Assembly (NCBI GenBank): GCA_903909415.1
Contig: CAIVVS010000258.1
Span: 1 to 49,006, forward strand
Direction of reading: 5' to 3'
Length of the DNA: 49,006 nt
Origin: an uncultured Pseudomonadota bacterium
GTDB taxonomy: Bacteria; Pseudomonadota; Gammaproteobacteria; Burkholderiales; SG8-39
The notes under the pieces are model-generated. The model had not been told where the DNA came from and did not search any database. It worked only from the letters and a program-made list of their open reading frames with translations. How positions within the stretch are numbered: position 1 is the stretch's first letter; each line of letters begins with the position of its first letter. The translations under genes and the position numbers were made by a program. This document shows positions 35,978 through 44,219 of the stretch, piece after piece.

Positions 35978-38900
35978 ATGGCCAAGATCATTCCTGAGTC
36001 CGACAGCAAAGCTGGAGCCGACCTTCTGCAGTTCGCCCTGGTTGCCGCGAACGTGGTGCCCTGGGAATGGGATTTCGACACGGATTCGCTGCGATGGGCG
36101 CACGACCCCTCGGCCCTGCTCGGGCCACCCGCCGACGGGAAGCCGTGCCACGCGGCCCTGCGCGACCTGGTCCATCTAAATGACCGCGAACAGTTCCTGG
36201 CGATCGGCAGGGCGGCCCGCCAGCGTCCGGGCGACTACCAGATCGAGTTCCGCATCGTTCGCCCAGACGGTCAGGTGCGCTGGCTCATGGCTCACGGAAA
36301 ATCACTCTTCCTGGAGGAATCAAGCCAGGCGACGCCGTCGCTCCGGCTTTTCGGCATCGCACTCGACATCCACGACCGGAAAACGGCGCAAATGGCGACG
36401 GAAGCGCTGCTGCTCCAGCGGGCTGCGCTGCTGGAGAACCTACCCGACGTCGCCTGGATGAAAGACGCGGACGGACGGCTCATCGCCGTCAACCCGGTCT
36501 TCTGCCGGCGCTTCGGCCTGGAATCCGGTCTGGCGGTGGGCCGGACCGACCTGGACATTTTTCCGCCGGACAAGGCGGCGGGCATCCGGGCGGAGGATGA
36601 GGACGTTATGGCCTCGGGTCACGCCCTGCGCTACGAGTCGTCGGGCGTGGTAGGCGGCGAGCGCCGGTGGGTCGAGGTGATCAAGACGCCGATTTTCGAC
36701 CCCGATGGCCGGCCAGTGGGAACGGTGGGGGCCTCGAGGGACATCACTGTTCGGAAGGCGGTTGAGCGGGGTCTGGTCGAATCTGAGCAGCGGTTCCACA
36801 TGCTGGCCGACCTATCATCGGACTGGTACTGGGAACAGGACTCCGACCTCCGGTTCACGCTGGTAACCTCGTCCGAAGGGGCACGCCGTCCGGTGGAGAC
36901 CGGCATCGCGATAGGGAAAACGCGCGAAGAAATGCACCTGGAGGGCCTGGACGAGGCCCAATGGGCTTCGCACCGCGCGAAACTGGCCGCGCGCCAGCCC
37001 TTCAGCGACCTCCAATACTGGATCTCGACCCAGTCGGGCCGCAGGCGGGTGTCGGTGAGCGGCCTGCCGCTGCACGACGAAAGCGGCAATTTCACCGGTT
37101 ATCGCGGCATAGGCCGCGATATCACGGACCAATGGCGTGCAGCCGAAGACCTCCGCCTCGCGCGCGAGCGCCTGACGCTGGCAATGGACGCGTCGCAGCT
37201 GGTGCTCTGGGACGTCGACCTCGACAGTGGACGGGTATGGCTGAGCGAGGCCTGGGCAGGGTTGATTGGCCTTCCTGCCGGTGAAACGCAGACCAACGTG
37301 ACCGACCTGGCGGGACTCGCGCATCCCGACGACCTTCCCGAACTGCTGCGCCTGCAGCGGGAAACCATCAGCGGGCTGCGGGACAGCTATGCCGCCGAGC
37401 ACCGCGTCCGCACCAAGGCCGGGGAATGGCGCTGGATACATTCCCGTGGGCAGGTCACCCAGCGGGACAACAAAGGGCGTGCCCTGCGCATGAGCGGCAC
37501 CAACAGCGACATCACCGTGCGCAAGGCCATGGACGCGGCGCGCTTGGTAATGGAACGCAACCTGCGGATAGCCCTGGCGGAAACCGAAGCGCTCCTGCAG
37601 ACCTCGCCGGTGGCATTGCTCGTGGTGAAAGACCGCGTGATCCTGCGCTGCAACCAGGCCATGGAACGGATGGCAGGCGCCGCCCCGGGCGGACTGGTGG
37701 GCAAGCCCACGCGCGTACTTTACGGCGATGACGAAACCTGGGAGCACCTCGGCAGGAACGCCTACGGATTGATGGCGGAAGGCAAGACTTATCGGGAGGA
37801 ACTGCAGCTGGCCAGGCCCGACGGCACGCGGTACTGGGCCGTAATCGCAGGTTGCCGGCTCTCGGAGGAATCCCAGGAGAGCGTGTTCTCCTTCACCGAC
37901 GTAACCGACCAGCGGGAGACGGCTCAGGCGCTGGCAGTGGCGCGCGACGCCGCCCACGAGGCGAGCAAGGCCAAGAGCGGCTTCCTCGCCACCATGAGCC
38001 ACGAAATCCGCACGCCGATGAACGGCGTGCTGGGCATGCTGGAACTGCTGGAACTCACCGAACTCTCGGGCGAGCAGCGTGACACGCTGACGCTGGCGCA
38101 TGAATCCGCGGTCGCCCTGCTACGCCTGATAGACGACATACTCGACTTCTCCAAGATCGAGGCCGGCCAGCTGGAAATCCGCCCTGAACCGCTCTCCCTG
38201 GCATCTCTGGCGAACCACTCGGCCACGATGTACCTTGAGTTGGCATCCCGCAAGGGCCTGATACTCGAGAGCAACGTTTCGCAGGCGGTGGGTCCGGCGC
38301 ATTTCGCCGACCCGCTCCGTGTTTCCCAGATCATCAACAACCTGCTGTCCAATGCAGTCAAGTTCACCGAGGCCGGCAGGGTGACGCTTACTGTAGACCA
38401 GTTGGATGCCGGGGGGACCGAAAACACCATCTGCATGCGCGTGGCCGACACCGGGATAGGCGTGAACTCGGAGCAACGTGCACGCCTGTTCCAGCCATTC
38501 GTCCAGGGTGACTCCAATACGACCCGCAAGTACGGGGGCACCGGACTGGGGCTGTCGATCTGCAAGCGTCTCGCGGAGATGATGGGAGGCTCCATCGACA
38601 TGGACAGCCAGCCCGGCCGCGGCACAACGATTACCGTGACCCTGCGGCTGCGGCCGGCGGCGGTCGAGGCACCTGCCTCGCGTGGAACGATGCGGGTCGA
38701 GCGCCTGGCCGCGCTGCGTGCGGCCGGCAGGACGAACAGGGAACCAACGGTTCGTGAAGCCGGTCCGCGCCTGCTGATCGTCGAGGACCACCCGGTGAAT
38801 CTCTCGCTGATCCGGCGGCAGGTCAGCCTGCTTGGCTACCAGGCGGACGTGGCGATGGACGGCAACGAAGCACTGGAAAAATGGCTGGAGGGCCGGCACG

Positions 38901-39550
38901 GGCTAGTGCTGACGGACTGCCACATGCCGGTCATGGACGGGTACGAATTGTCCCGCCGCATCCGAGCAGAAGAAGCGCGCCTGGGCGTGACCCGCCCCGT
39001 CCCGGTGATTGCCTGCACGGCAAACGCGATGGCGGGCGATGCGAAGTTGTGTTTCGACGCCGGAATGAGCGACTATCTCTCCAAGCCCGTCACCCTGCCT
39101 GCGCTCAAGGCGAAGCTGGAGCGCTGGGCCCAGGCAGCCCTGCCGCCAGACCAGCCTCCCGACCCCGCCACAAGTACCGGAAACACCGCCATGGAAGCCA
39201 ACGAGCACCAGCATCCCGTCATCGACATCGCCGCACTGGAACAATTCACCCGAGGGGACGAATCCCTTGCGCGTGAAATCTACGGCCAGTTCCTGTCGAC
39301 GACACGCACCGATGGCCGCAACCTCGCGAACGCGGTCGCATCAGGAGACATGGTCACGGTCCAGGCCACGGCCCACCGGATCAAGGGCGCCTGCAGGATG
39401 ATCGGCGCGAATCCGACCGCGGATGCTGCCGAAGCGCTTGAAAAGGCGGGCAAGGAAAACGGGCGCGAAGCGGCGGCGGCGTGCATGCTGCGGTTCGAAC
39501 TGGAGCTGGAACGGCTGTCGGCAGTGCTGGAGCGCCAGGCCCAAACCTGA
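35978..39550 (+). CDS. Cytosolic multi-PAS hybrid histidine kinase with REC and HPt
   Basis: A 1190-residue unorthodox kinase with no membrane segment. Five PAS-type domains are traceable (about 17-135, 145-262, 270-388, 395-516 and 530-650), each ending with a DIT/DVT-type motif such as GASRDIT, GIGRDIT and GTNSDIT. HisKA carries His675 in TMSHEIRTP; the ATPase domain (770-890) has NNLLSNAVKF, DTGIGV and GGTGLGLS. The receiver (930-1050) has Asp980 in LVLTDCHMP. The C-terminal HPt domain (1080-1180) has His1133 in TAHRIKGACRMIGA. A full His-Asp-His relay is therefore present; the final response regulator is not obvious. ATG 35978 is preferred; the frame opens upstream at GTG 35873 across a tandem repeat. 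Codon use is less GC-rich than that of the flanking metabolic genes. Confidence 0.93.
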   Translation: MAKIIPESDSKAGADLLQFALVAANVVPWEWDFDTDSLRWAHDPSALLGPPADGKPCHAALRDLVHLNDREQFLAIGRAARQRPGDYQIEFRIVRPDGQVRWLMAHGKSLFLEESSQATPSLRLFGIALDIHDRKTAQMATEALLLQRAALLENLPDVAWMKDADGRLIAVNPVFCRRFGLESGLAVGRTDLDIFPPDKAAGIRAEDEDVMASGHALRYESSGVVGGERRWVEVIKTPIFDPDGRPVGTVGASRDITVRKAVERGLVESEQRFHMLADLSSDWYWEQDSDLRFTLVTSSEGARRPVETGIAIGKTREEMHLEGLDEAQWASHRAKLAARQPFSDLQYWISTQSGRRRVSVSGLPLHDESGNFTGYRGIGRDITDQWRAAEDLRLARERLTLAMDASQLVLWDVDLDSGRVWLSEAWAGLIGLPAGETQTNVTDLAGLAHPDDLPELLRLQRETISGLRDSYAAEHRVRTKAGEWRWIHSRGQVTQRDNKGRALRMSGTNSDITVRKAMDAARLVMERNLRIALAETEALLQTSPVALLVVKDRVILRCNQAMERMAGAAPGGLVGKPTRVLYGDDETWEHLGRNAYGLMAEGKTYREELQLARPDGTRYWAVIAGCRLSEESQESVFSFTDVTDQRETAQALAVARDAAHEASKAKSGFLATMSHEIRTPMNGVLGMLELLELTELSGEQRDTLTLAHESAVALLRLIDDILDFSKIEAGQLEIRPEPLSLASLANHSATMYLELASRKGLILESNVSQAVGPAHFADPLRVSQIINNLLSNAVKFTEAGRVTLTVDQLDAGGTENTICMRVADTGIGVNSEQRARLFQPFVQGDSNTTRKYGGTGLGLSICKRLAEMMGGSIDMDSQPGRGTTITVTLRLRPAAVEAPASRGTMRVERLAALRAAGRTNREPTVREAGPRLLIVEDHPVNLSLIRRQVSLLGYQADVAMDGNEALEKWLEGRHGLVLTDCHMPVMDGYELSRRIRAEEARLGVTRPVPVIACTANAMAGDAKLCFDAGMSDYLSKPVTLPALKAKLERWAQAALPPDQPPDPATSTGNTAMEANEHQHPVIDIAALEQFTRGDESLAREIYGQFLSTTRTDGRNLANAVASGDMVTVQATAHRIKGACRMIGANPTADAAEALEKAGKENGREAAAACMLRFELELERLSAVLERQAQT

Positions 39551-39565
39551 CTTTGGCGGGCCTGG

Positions 39566-39587
39566 CCGTCGCGCGCGCCTGCGACGG
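39566..39587. terminator. Possible hairpin between convergent genes
   Basis: CCGTCGC and GCGACGG form a perfect 7-bp stem with an 8-base loop in the 85-base gap between the convergent kinase and the GGDEF-EAL gene. There is no T-run, so termination is uncertain. Confidence 0.3.
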
Positions 39588-39635
39588 ACACCGTCACGGC
39601 TTCGGTTCTGCACCGCGGCCAAGACCGGGCGGTTT

Positions 39636-41810
39636 TCAGGCGCGGGGCGCGCCCCCGGGTTCGATCCACTCCTCGCGCACGCCGCTGCCACTTGTGGCGC
39701 GCAGCAGTTCCTCAAACTTCTCCGCCGGCACCGGACGGCTGTAGTAGTAGCCCTGGTGCAGCAGCACGCCGGCGGTGCGCAGGTGCGCGCGCTGCTCGAC
39801 GGTCTCCACGCCCTCGGCAACCACCGACAGCGACAGCGACTTCGCCAGGCCGGAGATCGCCGAGACGATCGCCTCGTCGTCCGCGTCGTCGGCCACATCC
39901 TTGACGAAGGCGCGGTCGATCTTGAGCGTGGTGATGGGCAGGCGCTTGAGGTAGGACAGCGACGAGTACCCGGTGCCGAAGTCGTCGATCGCCACGCGCA
40001 CGCCCATGTCGCGCAGCGACTGCAACACGCGCATGGTCGATTCGGCGAAGTCCATGAGGCCGGTCTCGGTGATCTCCAGGGCCAGGTACTCGGGCTTCAG
40101 TCCCGAGGCGAGCAGCACCTTGCGCACCACCGACACCAGGTCGCGCTGCTGCACATGGTTGGAGGTGACGTTCACGCCGACGTAGAACGGGTCCAGGCCC
40201 GCGTCCTGCCAGGACTTGAGCTGCCGGCAGGCCATCTCCAGCGCCCACTCGCCCATCGGGATCACCAGGCCGGTCTGCTCTGCCAGCGGGATGAAGTCGC
40301 CCGGCGACACCAGCTTGTCGCCGCGCTGCCAGCGCATCAGCACCTCGGAACCGCCGATCTTGCCGGTGTCCACGTTGACGATGGGCTGCCAGTGCAGGAT
40401 CAGCTCGTCGCGCTCCAGCGCCTTGCGCAGGTCGGATTCGAGGCGCAGCTTTTCCACGCTCGGGCCGCCGCCGCTCTCGCTGTAGAAGCGGAACGCGTTG
40501 CGTCCGGCGGCCTTGGCCTCGTACATCGCGGCATCGGCGTGCGCCAGCAGCAGCTCGGCGTTCTCACCGTCACGCGGGAAGCAGGCCACGCCGATACTGC
40601 CCGTCACCCAGCATTCGTTGCCCTCGACCATCACCGGCTTGCCAAGCGATTCGAGGATGCGCTCGGACACCTTGGCGGCGTCCTCGGGCTGCGCGATGTC
40701 CTGCAGCATGATGATGAACTCGTCGCCGCCAAGGCGCGCGACCGAGGCGTTCTCGCCGTCGCGTCCGGCGCGGCCCGCGGTGCGGCCGATGGCGTCGCGG
40801 CTGCGCACCGAGCGGTTCAGGCGCGCGGCCACCTCGCGAAGCAGCGTGTCCCCGGCCGCGTGGCCCAGGGTGTCGTTGATGACCTTGAAGCGGTCGAGGT
40901 CGATGAAAAGCACCGCAAGCGTGGTGTCCTCCCGTCGCGCCTGCACGATGGCTTCCTCGAAACGACTGCGAAACAGGTTGCGGTTGGCAAGGCCAGTGAG
41001 GCTGTCGAAGTTCGCCAGCCGGCGCATGTGTTCCTCGGACTGGCGCCGCTCGGTGACGTCCTGCACCGTGCCGCTGACGGTGATGATGTGGTGGGCGCCC
41101 TCGCGCTCGGCCTCGACCTCGACCTCGATGAAGCGCACCTCCTCGCCCGAGCGCACCTCGCCCGCGACGCGGTGGCTGCGCCCGGTCTTGATGCCGGCGA
41201 GGATCTCGAAGCGGAAGGCGTCCACCCCGTTGGGGTAGAACACGGAAACGAACTGCTCCTCGGGCACGTCCTCCTGCCACTCGGGCAGGCCGAGGATGCG
41301 CAGGCACTCCTTGGAGGCGGACACCGAGCGCGCGGCCACGTCCCATTCCCAGCTGCCCAGGCGCGCGATGCGCTGCGCCTTGGCGAGCTTGGTGCGGCTG
41401 CGGACCAGTTCCTCGCGCATGCGCGAGGTGCGGAGCAGGTAGCGCACCCGCTCCGCCAGCAGGGTCATCTGGGGCGACTTGACAAAAAAGTCGGTGGCGC
41501 CGGACTCGTAGGCGCGGACGATGGACTCGTCGTCGTCCAGGCCGGTCAGCATCACCACCGGCACGTGCTCGCCCTCGGGGCGCGCGCGCAGCTCGCGGCA
41601 GGTCTGGAAGCCGTCCTTGTCCGGCATCATCGCGTCCAGCAAGACTATGTCCGGGCGCTGCTCGCCGAACTTGGCAAGCGCGGCATCGCCGCCGCCCGCG
41701 TCCACCACGTCGAAGCCGCGCTGTTTCAGCGCGGCCTTGACCAGGGTGCGCATGATCGGGTCGTCGTCAACCAGCAGCACCAGGTCCATGGGAGCAGTCG
41801 TCGGCATCAT
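39636..41810 (-). CDS. REC-PAS-GGDEF-EAL cyclic-di-GMP protein
   Basis: A 724-residue regulator of c-di-GMP. The receiver (8-125) has Asp59 in IVLLDAMMPDKDG and Lys111. A PAS domain follows (148-255, ending GTVQDVTERR). The GGDEF domain (264-445) has an intact RLGGDEF (361-365), but about 17 extra residues (AIGRTAGRAGRDGENAS) separate it from the RSRD at 336-339 that would be the product-inhibition site. The EAL domain (455-705) reads EVL at 489-491, with Glu489, the LEITET motif, IDDFGTGYSSL, LKID and AEGVET all intact, so hydrolysis is plausible. Start ATG 41810 is preferred over a TTG 12 codons earlier; ATG 41789 is also possible. It converges with the multi-PAS kinase and is adjacent to the flgL remnant. 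Confidence 0.93.
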   Translation of the reverse strand: MMPTTAPMDLVLLVDDDPIMRTLVKAALKQRGFDVVDAGGGDAALAKFGEQRPDIVLLDAMMPDKDGFQTCRELRARPEGEHVPVVMLTGLDDDESIVRAYESGATDFFVKSPQMTLLAERVRYLLRTSRMREELVRSRTKLAKAQRIARLGSWEWDVAARSVSASKECLRILGLPEWQEDVPEEQFVSVFYPNGVDAFRFEILAGIKTGRSHRVAGEVRSGEEVRFIEVEVEAEREGAHHIITVSGTVQDVTERRQSEEHMRRLANFDSLTGLANRNLFRSRFEEAIVQARREDTTLAVLFIDLDRFKVINDTLGHAAGDTLLREVAARLNRSVRSRDAIGRTAGRAGRDGENASVARLGGDEFIIMLQDIAQPEDAAKVSERILESLGKPVMVEGNECWVTGSIGVACFPRDGENAELLLAHADAAMYEAKAAGRNAFRFYSESGGGPSVEKLRLESDLRKALERDELILHWQPIVNVDTGKIGGSEVLMRWQRGDKLVSPGDFIPLAEQTGLVIPMGEWALEMACRQLKSWQDAGLDPFYVGVNVTSNHVQQRDLVSVVRKVLLASGLKPEYLALEITETGLMDFAESTMRVLQSLRDMGVRVAIDDFGTGYSSLSYLKRLPITTLKIDRAFVKDVADDADDEAIVSAISGLAKSLSLSVVAEGVETVEQRAHLRTAGVLLHQGYYYSRPVPAEKFEELLRATSGSGVREEWIEPGGAPRA

Positions 41811-41941
41811 CGAGAGGCCATTATGCCGTAACGGGGTTGTGCCCAATCGTCAAGGAAGCGGCAGCAAACCCCGCCATTTCAGGGCCTTGCAAGGTTCCAC
41901 GGGGGATCACCTCGAGTCCGGCCCGGATTTTCCTGCTTCGC

Positions 41942-42304
41942 TCAGATCAGGTCGAACAGCGAACGCGTGCCGAGGCTCTTGGCGTAGGCCGGCTGGGCCG
42001 CGGACAGCACCAGCTGGCGCTGCGCCAGGTCGGCGCTGGCCTTCGCGTAGTCCAGGTCGCGCAGGCTGGAGAGCTGTTCCTGGTACTGCACGTCGCGCGC
42101 CTGGTTGGCCCAGGTCAGCGCATCGAGTTCGTTCAGCGCCGAGCCCGCTGCGCCACGCGCGTTGATCGCGCGGTGGGCCGCCTGGCGGAGCTACGCCGTG
42201 ACGCTGGCCATGCCGGCCTGCAGCCGGGCGCGCGAGGCCGAGTCGCCGGCCGGCGTGCGAAGCAGCCCGACCGCTTGGTCCAGCGCCTCGAACACGGTGC
42301 ACGT
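41942..42304 (-). pseudogene. flgL: flgL remnant (flagellar hook-filament junction protein), 3' part
   Basis: Read on the minus strand, the sequence encodes the C-terminal part of the hook-associated protein FlgL: VFEALDQAVGLLRTPAGD, then ARLQAGMASVTA, an in-frame TAG at 42191-42193, then LRQAAHRAINARGAAGSAL, NELDAL, DLDYAKASADLAQRQLVLSA, AAQPAYAKSLGTRSLFDLI and a stop. This matches the C-terminal helices of FlgL, with the DLDYA and SLFDLI features. Homology stops abruptly near 42,300, where sequence of fliR on the other strand begins. About two thirds of the gene is missing and a nonsense codon has been gained, so it cannot make a functional protein. The identification rests on motif recognition. 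Confidence 0.82.
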
Positions 42305-42875
42305 GCGCGCTGTCATCGGCCTCGGCGATCATGGTCCTCGCCCAGCAGATGCTGGTCGGCTACGTGGTCGGCTTCACCGTGCGCCTGGCCTTCGCGGCGG
42401 TGGAACTGGCCGGCGACCTGATCGGCCTGCAGATGGGATTCTCCTTCGCCGGATTCATCGACCCCCAGCACTCGGGCCAGACGCCGCTGCTGGGCAGCTT
42501 CCTAGGCGTGCTCGCCACGCTGATGTTCCTGTCGGTGGGCGGGCTCCTGGCCCTGATCACCTCCATCACCGAAAGCTTCCGCACGGTGCCGGTGGGCACC
42601 GAGTTCATGTCCCTGCTGCGCTGGGAGAAGCTGGTCGTCATGGGCGCGGGCCTGTTCGCCAGCGGCCTGCACATCGCGCTGCAGATGGTCGCCACCCTGA
42701 TGGCGGTGAACCTCGCGCTGGGCGTGATCGCCCGCTCGGCGCCGCAGCTGAACCTGTTCCGGTCGGCTTCCCCATGACCCTGATGCTGGGCCTGATCCTG
42801 CTCGCGCTGCTGCTGCCGTCGCTGGCGATCCCGCTGCGCGCCGCGCTGGAAGCCAGCCTTTCCCAGTTTCCCTGA
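42305..42875 (+). pseudogene. fliR: fliR remnant (flagellar export gate protein), 3' part with frameshift
   Basis: The plus strand encodes the C-terminal two thirds of FliR, an inner-membrane protein of the flagellar type III export gate: MVLAQQMLVGYVVGFTVRLA, FAAVELAGDLIGLQMGFSFAGF, IDPQHSGQTPLLGSFLGVLA, GGLLALITSITESFRTVPVG and NLALGVIARSAPQLNLF. At about 42,760 the frame is lost: after NLF two bases stand where a codon is expected, and VGFPMTLMLGLILLALLLP continues in another frame to the stop at 42875. The N-terminal part is missing and the 5' end abuts the broken 5' end of flgL. No other flagellar gene is in the window. Confidence 0.88.
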
Positions 42876-42976
42876 CCCACATCAAGCCTGGCCGGCATCC
42901 CGCCGGCTCCGGGCGGCTATGATGAACACCGGTGCCACCCCGGCGCAACGGCGGCCCTACGAAGGAGGATGGCAAG

Positions 42977-44188
42977 GTGAAGATCGAGCAACGCACGTTC
43001 AAGGGCAGTCCGGACGCCGAGGCGCTGGCGCAGATGGCCGTGATCCGGCCGGGATTGGTGCTGGCGTTCGCCCCGGTGGACCGGATCGCCGATCCCGCGC
43101 TGCATGCGCGACTGCGCGCCGCCTTCGGCGGTGCGGCGCTGATGGGCTGCTCCACCGCAGGCGAGATTTCCGCGCATGGCGTGGATGACGACTCCGTGGT
43201 CGTGACGGCGCTGGCCTTCGATTCCCCGGGCTTTCGCGTCGTGTCCACCACCTTCGATGGCCTCGCGGATTCGCAGGCCGCGGGCGAGCGGCTCGGCCGC
43301 GCGCTGTCGGCGCCCCAGCATGGCGCGGGCGCCACGCCAGACGGCGGCGCGGACGCCGCGCCCGGCGCGCTGCGCGGCGTGCTGGTGTTCGGCCAGGGCG
43401 TGGACATCAACGGCAGCGCGCTGATCGCGGGCGTGATGGGCGCGGTGCCCCGCGGCGTCGCCCTGTCGGGCGGCCTGGCCGGGGACGGCGGCGCCTTCCG
43501 CCAGACCTTCATCCTGGACGACCAGGGCGCCTCCTCGGCACGGATCGTCGCCGCGGGCTTCTATGGCGAGCGCATCCGGCTGGGTCATGGCAGCTACGGC
43601 GGCTGGCGCGCCTTCGGCCCGGCGCGCAAGGTGACGCGCTCGCAGGCCAACATCCTGTACGAGCTCGACGGCAGCCCGGCGCTGGAGGTCTACCGCCGCT
43701 ACCTGGGCGACTACGCCAAGGACCTGCCCGCCTCCGGCCTGCTGTTCCCTTTCTCCATGCTCGACGACAACAAGGCCGAGGCCGGCCTGATCCGCACCAT
43801 CCTCGGCGTGAACGAAACCGACGGCAGCCTGGTGCTGGCCGGCGACGTGGTGCAGGACGGCTACCTGCAGCTGATGCACGCCAGCACCGATTCGCTGGTC
43901 GACGGCGCCTCGGTGGCGGCGGAAGCGGCGGCGGAATCCGCGCCTGCCCCCGGCGGCGACGCCAGCCCGTCGCTCGCGCTGCTGGTGTCCTGCGTCGGCC
44001 GCAAGCTGGTGATGGGCGCGCGCGCGGAGGAAGAGGTCGAAGCGGTGGCGGACGTGCTGGGACACGCGAGCGTGGTCACCGGCTTCTACTCGAACGGCGA
44101 GATCAGCCCGCAGCTGCACTCGGCCGCATGCCGCCTGTACAACCAGACCATGACGATCACGACGCTGCGCGAACTGCCGGCTGCCTGA
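42977..44188 (+). CDS. FIST-domain sensory protein
   Basis: A 403-residue protein with FIST_N (about 25-220) and FIST_C (about 225-375) domains, a sensory module found with kinases, methyl-accepting proteins and GGDEF/EAL proteins and thought to bind small ligands. Family features are the [15 protein letters not shown] segment, [36 protein letters not shown] and the C-terminal [10 protein letters not shown] followed by [13 protein letters not shown]. The start is GTG 42977, with GGAGG eight bases before it; TATGAT at 42918-42923 could be a -10. It is followed by a hybrid kinase 31 bases later, so sensor and kinase are probably cotranscribed and work together. Some FIST proteins affect chemotaxis and virulence regulators, but no ligand can be named here. 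Confidence 0.92.
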   Translation: MKIEQRTFKGSPDAEALAQMAVIRPGLVLAFAPVDRIADPALHARLRAAFGGAALMGCSTAGEISAHGVDDDSVVVTALAFDSPGFRVVSTTFDGLADSQAAGERLGRALSAPQHGAGATPDGGADAAPGALRGVLVFGQGVDINGSALIAGVMGAVPRGVALSGGLAGDGGAFRQTFILDDQGASSARIVAAGFYGERIRLGHGSYGGWRAFGPARKVTRSQANILYELDGSPALEVYRRYLGDYAKDLPASGLLFPFSMLDDNKAEAGLIRTILGVNETDGSLVLAGDVVQDGYLQLMHASTDSLVDGASVAAEAAAESAPAPGGDASPSLALLVSCVGRKLVMGARAEEEVEAVADVLGHASVVTGFYSNGEISPQLHSAACRLYNQTMTITTLRELPAA

Positions 44189-44219
44189 AGCCGGCGCCGG
44201 ACACAGCAGAGCCGCCGCC

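Noticed and set aside
39423..41831. Long plus-strand open frame opposite the GGDEF-EAL gene
   Set aside because: Antisense shadow with no motifs; the minus-strand protein has intact receiver, GGDEF and EAL signatures.
41907..42332. 141-residue minus-strand open frame over the flgL region
   Set aside because: It is in the wrong frame: the recognisable FlgL residues are in a neighbouring frame containing a TAG at 42191, so this frame is a by-product of the pseudogene.
42105..42875. A single plus-strand protein spanning the flgL-fliR junction
   Set aside because: Only its last 37 residues resemble FliR; the earlier part is antisense to flgL and out of frame with fliR. It arises from the frameshift.
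42891..42907. Inverted repeat GCCGGC-N5-GCCGGC after fliR, considered as a terminator
   Set aside because: Arms are short and self-palindromic, there is no T-run, and such GC-rich repeats are frequent here.
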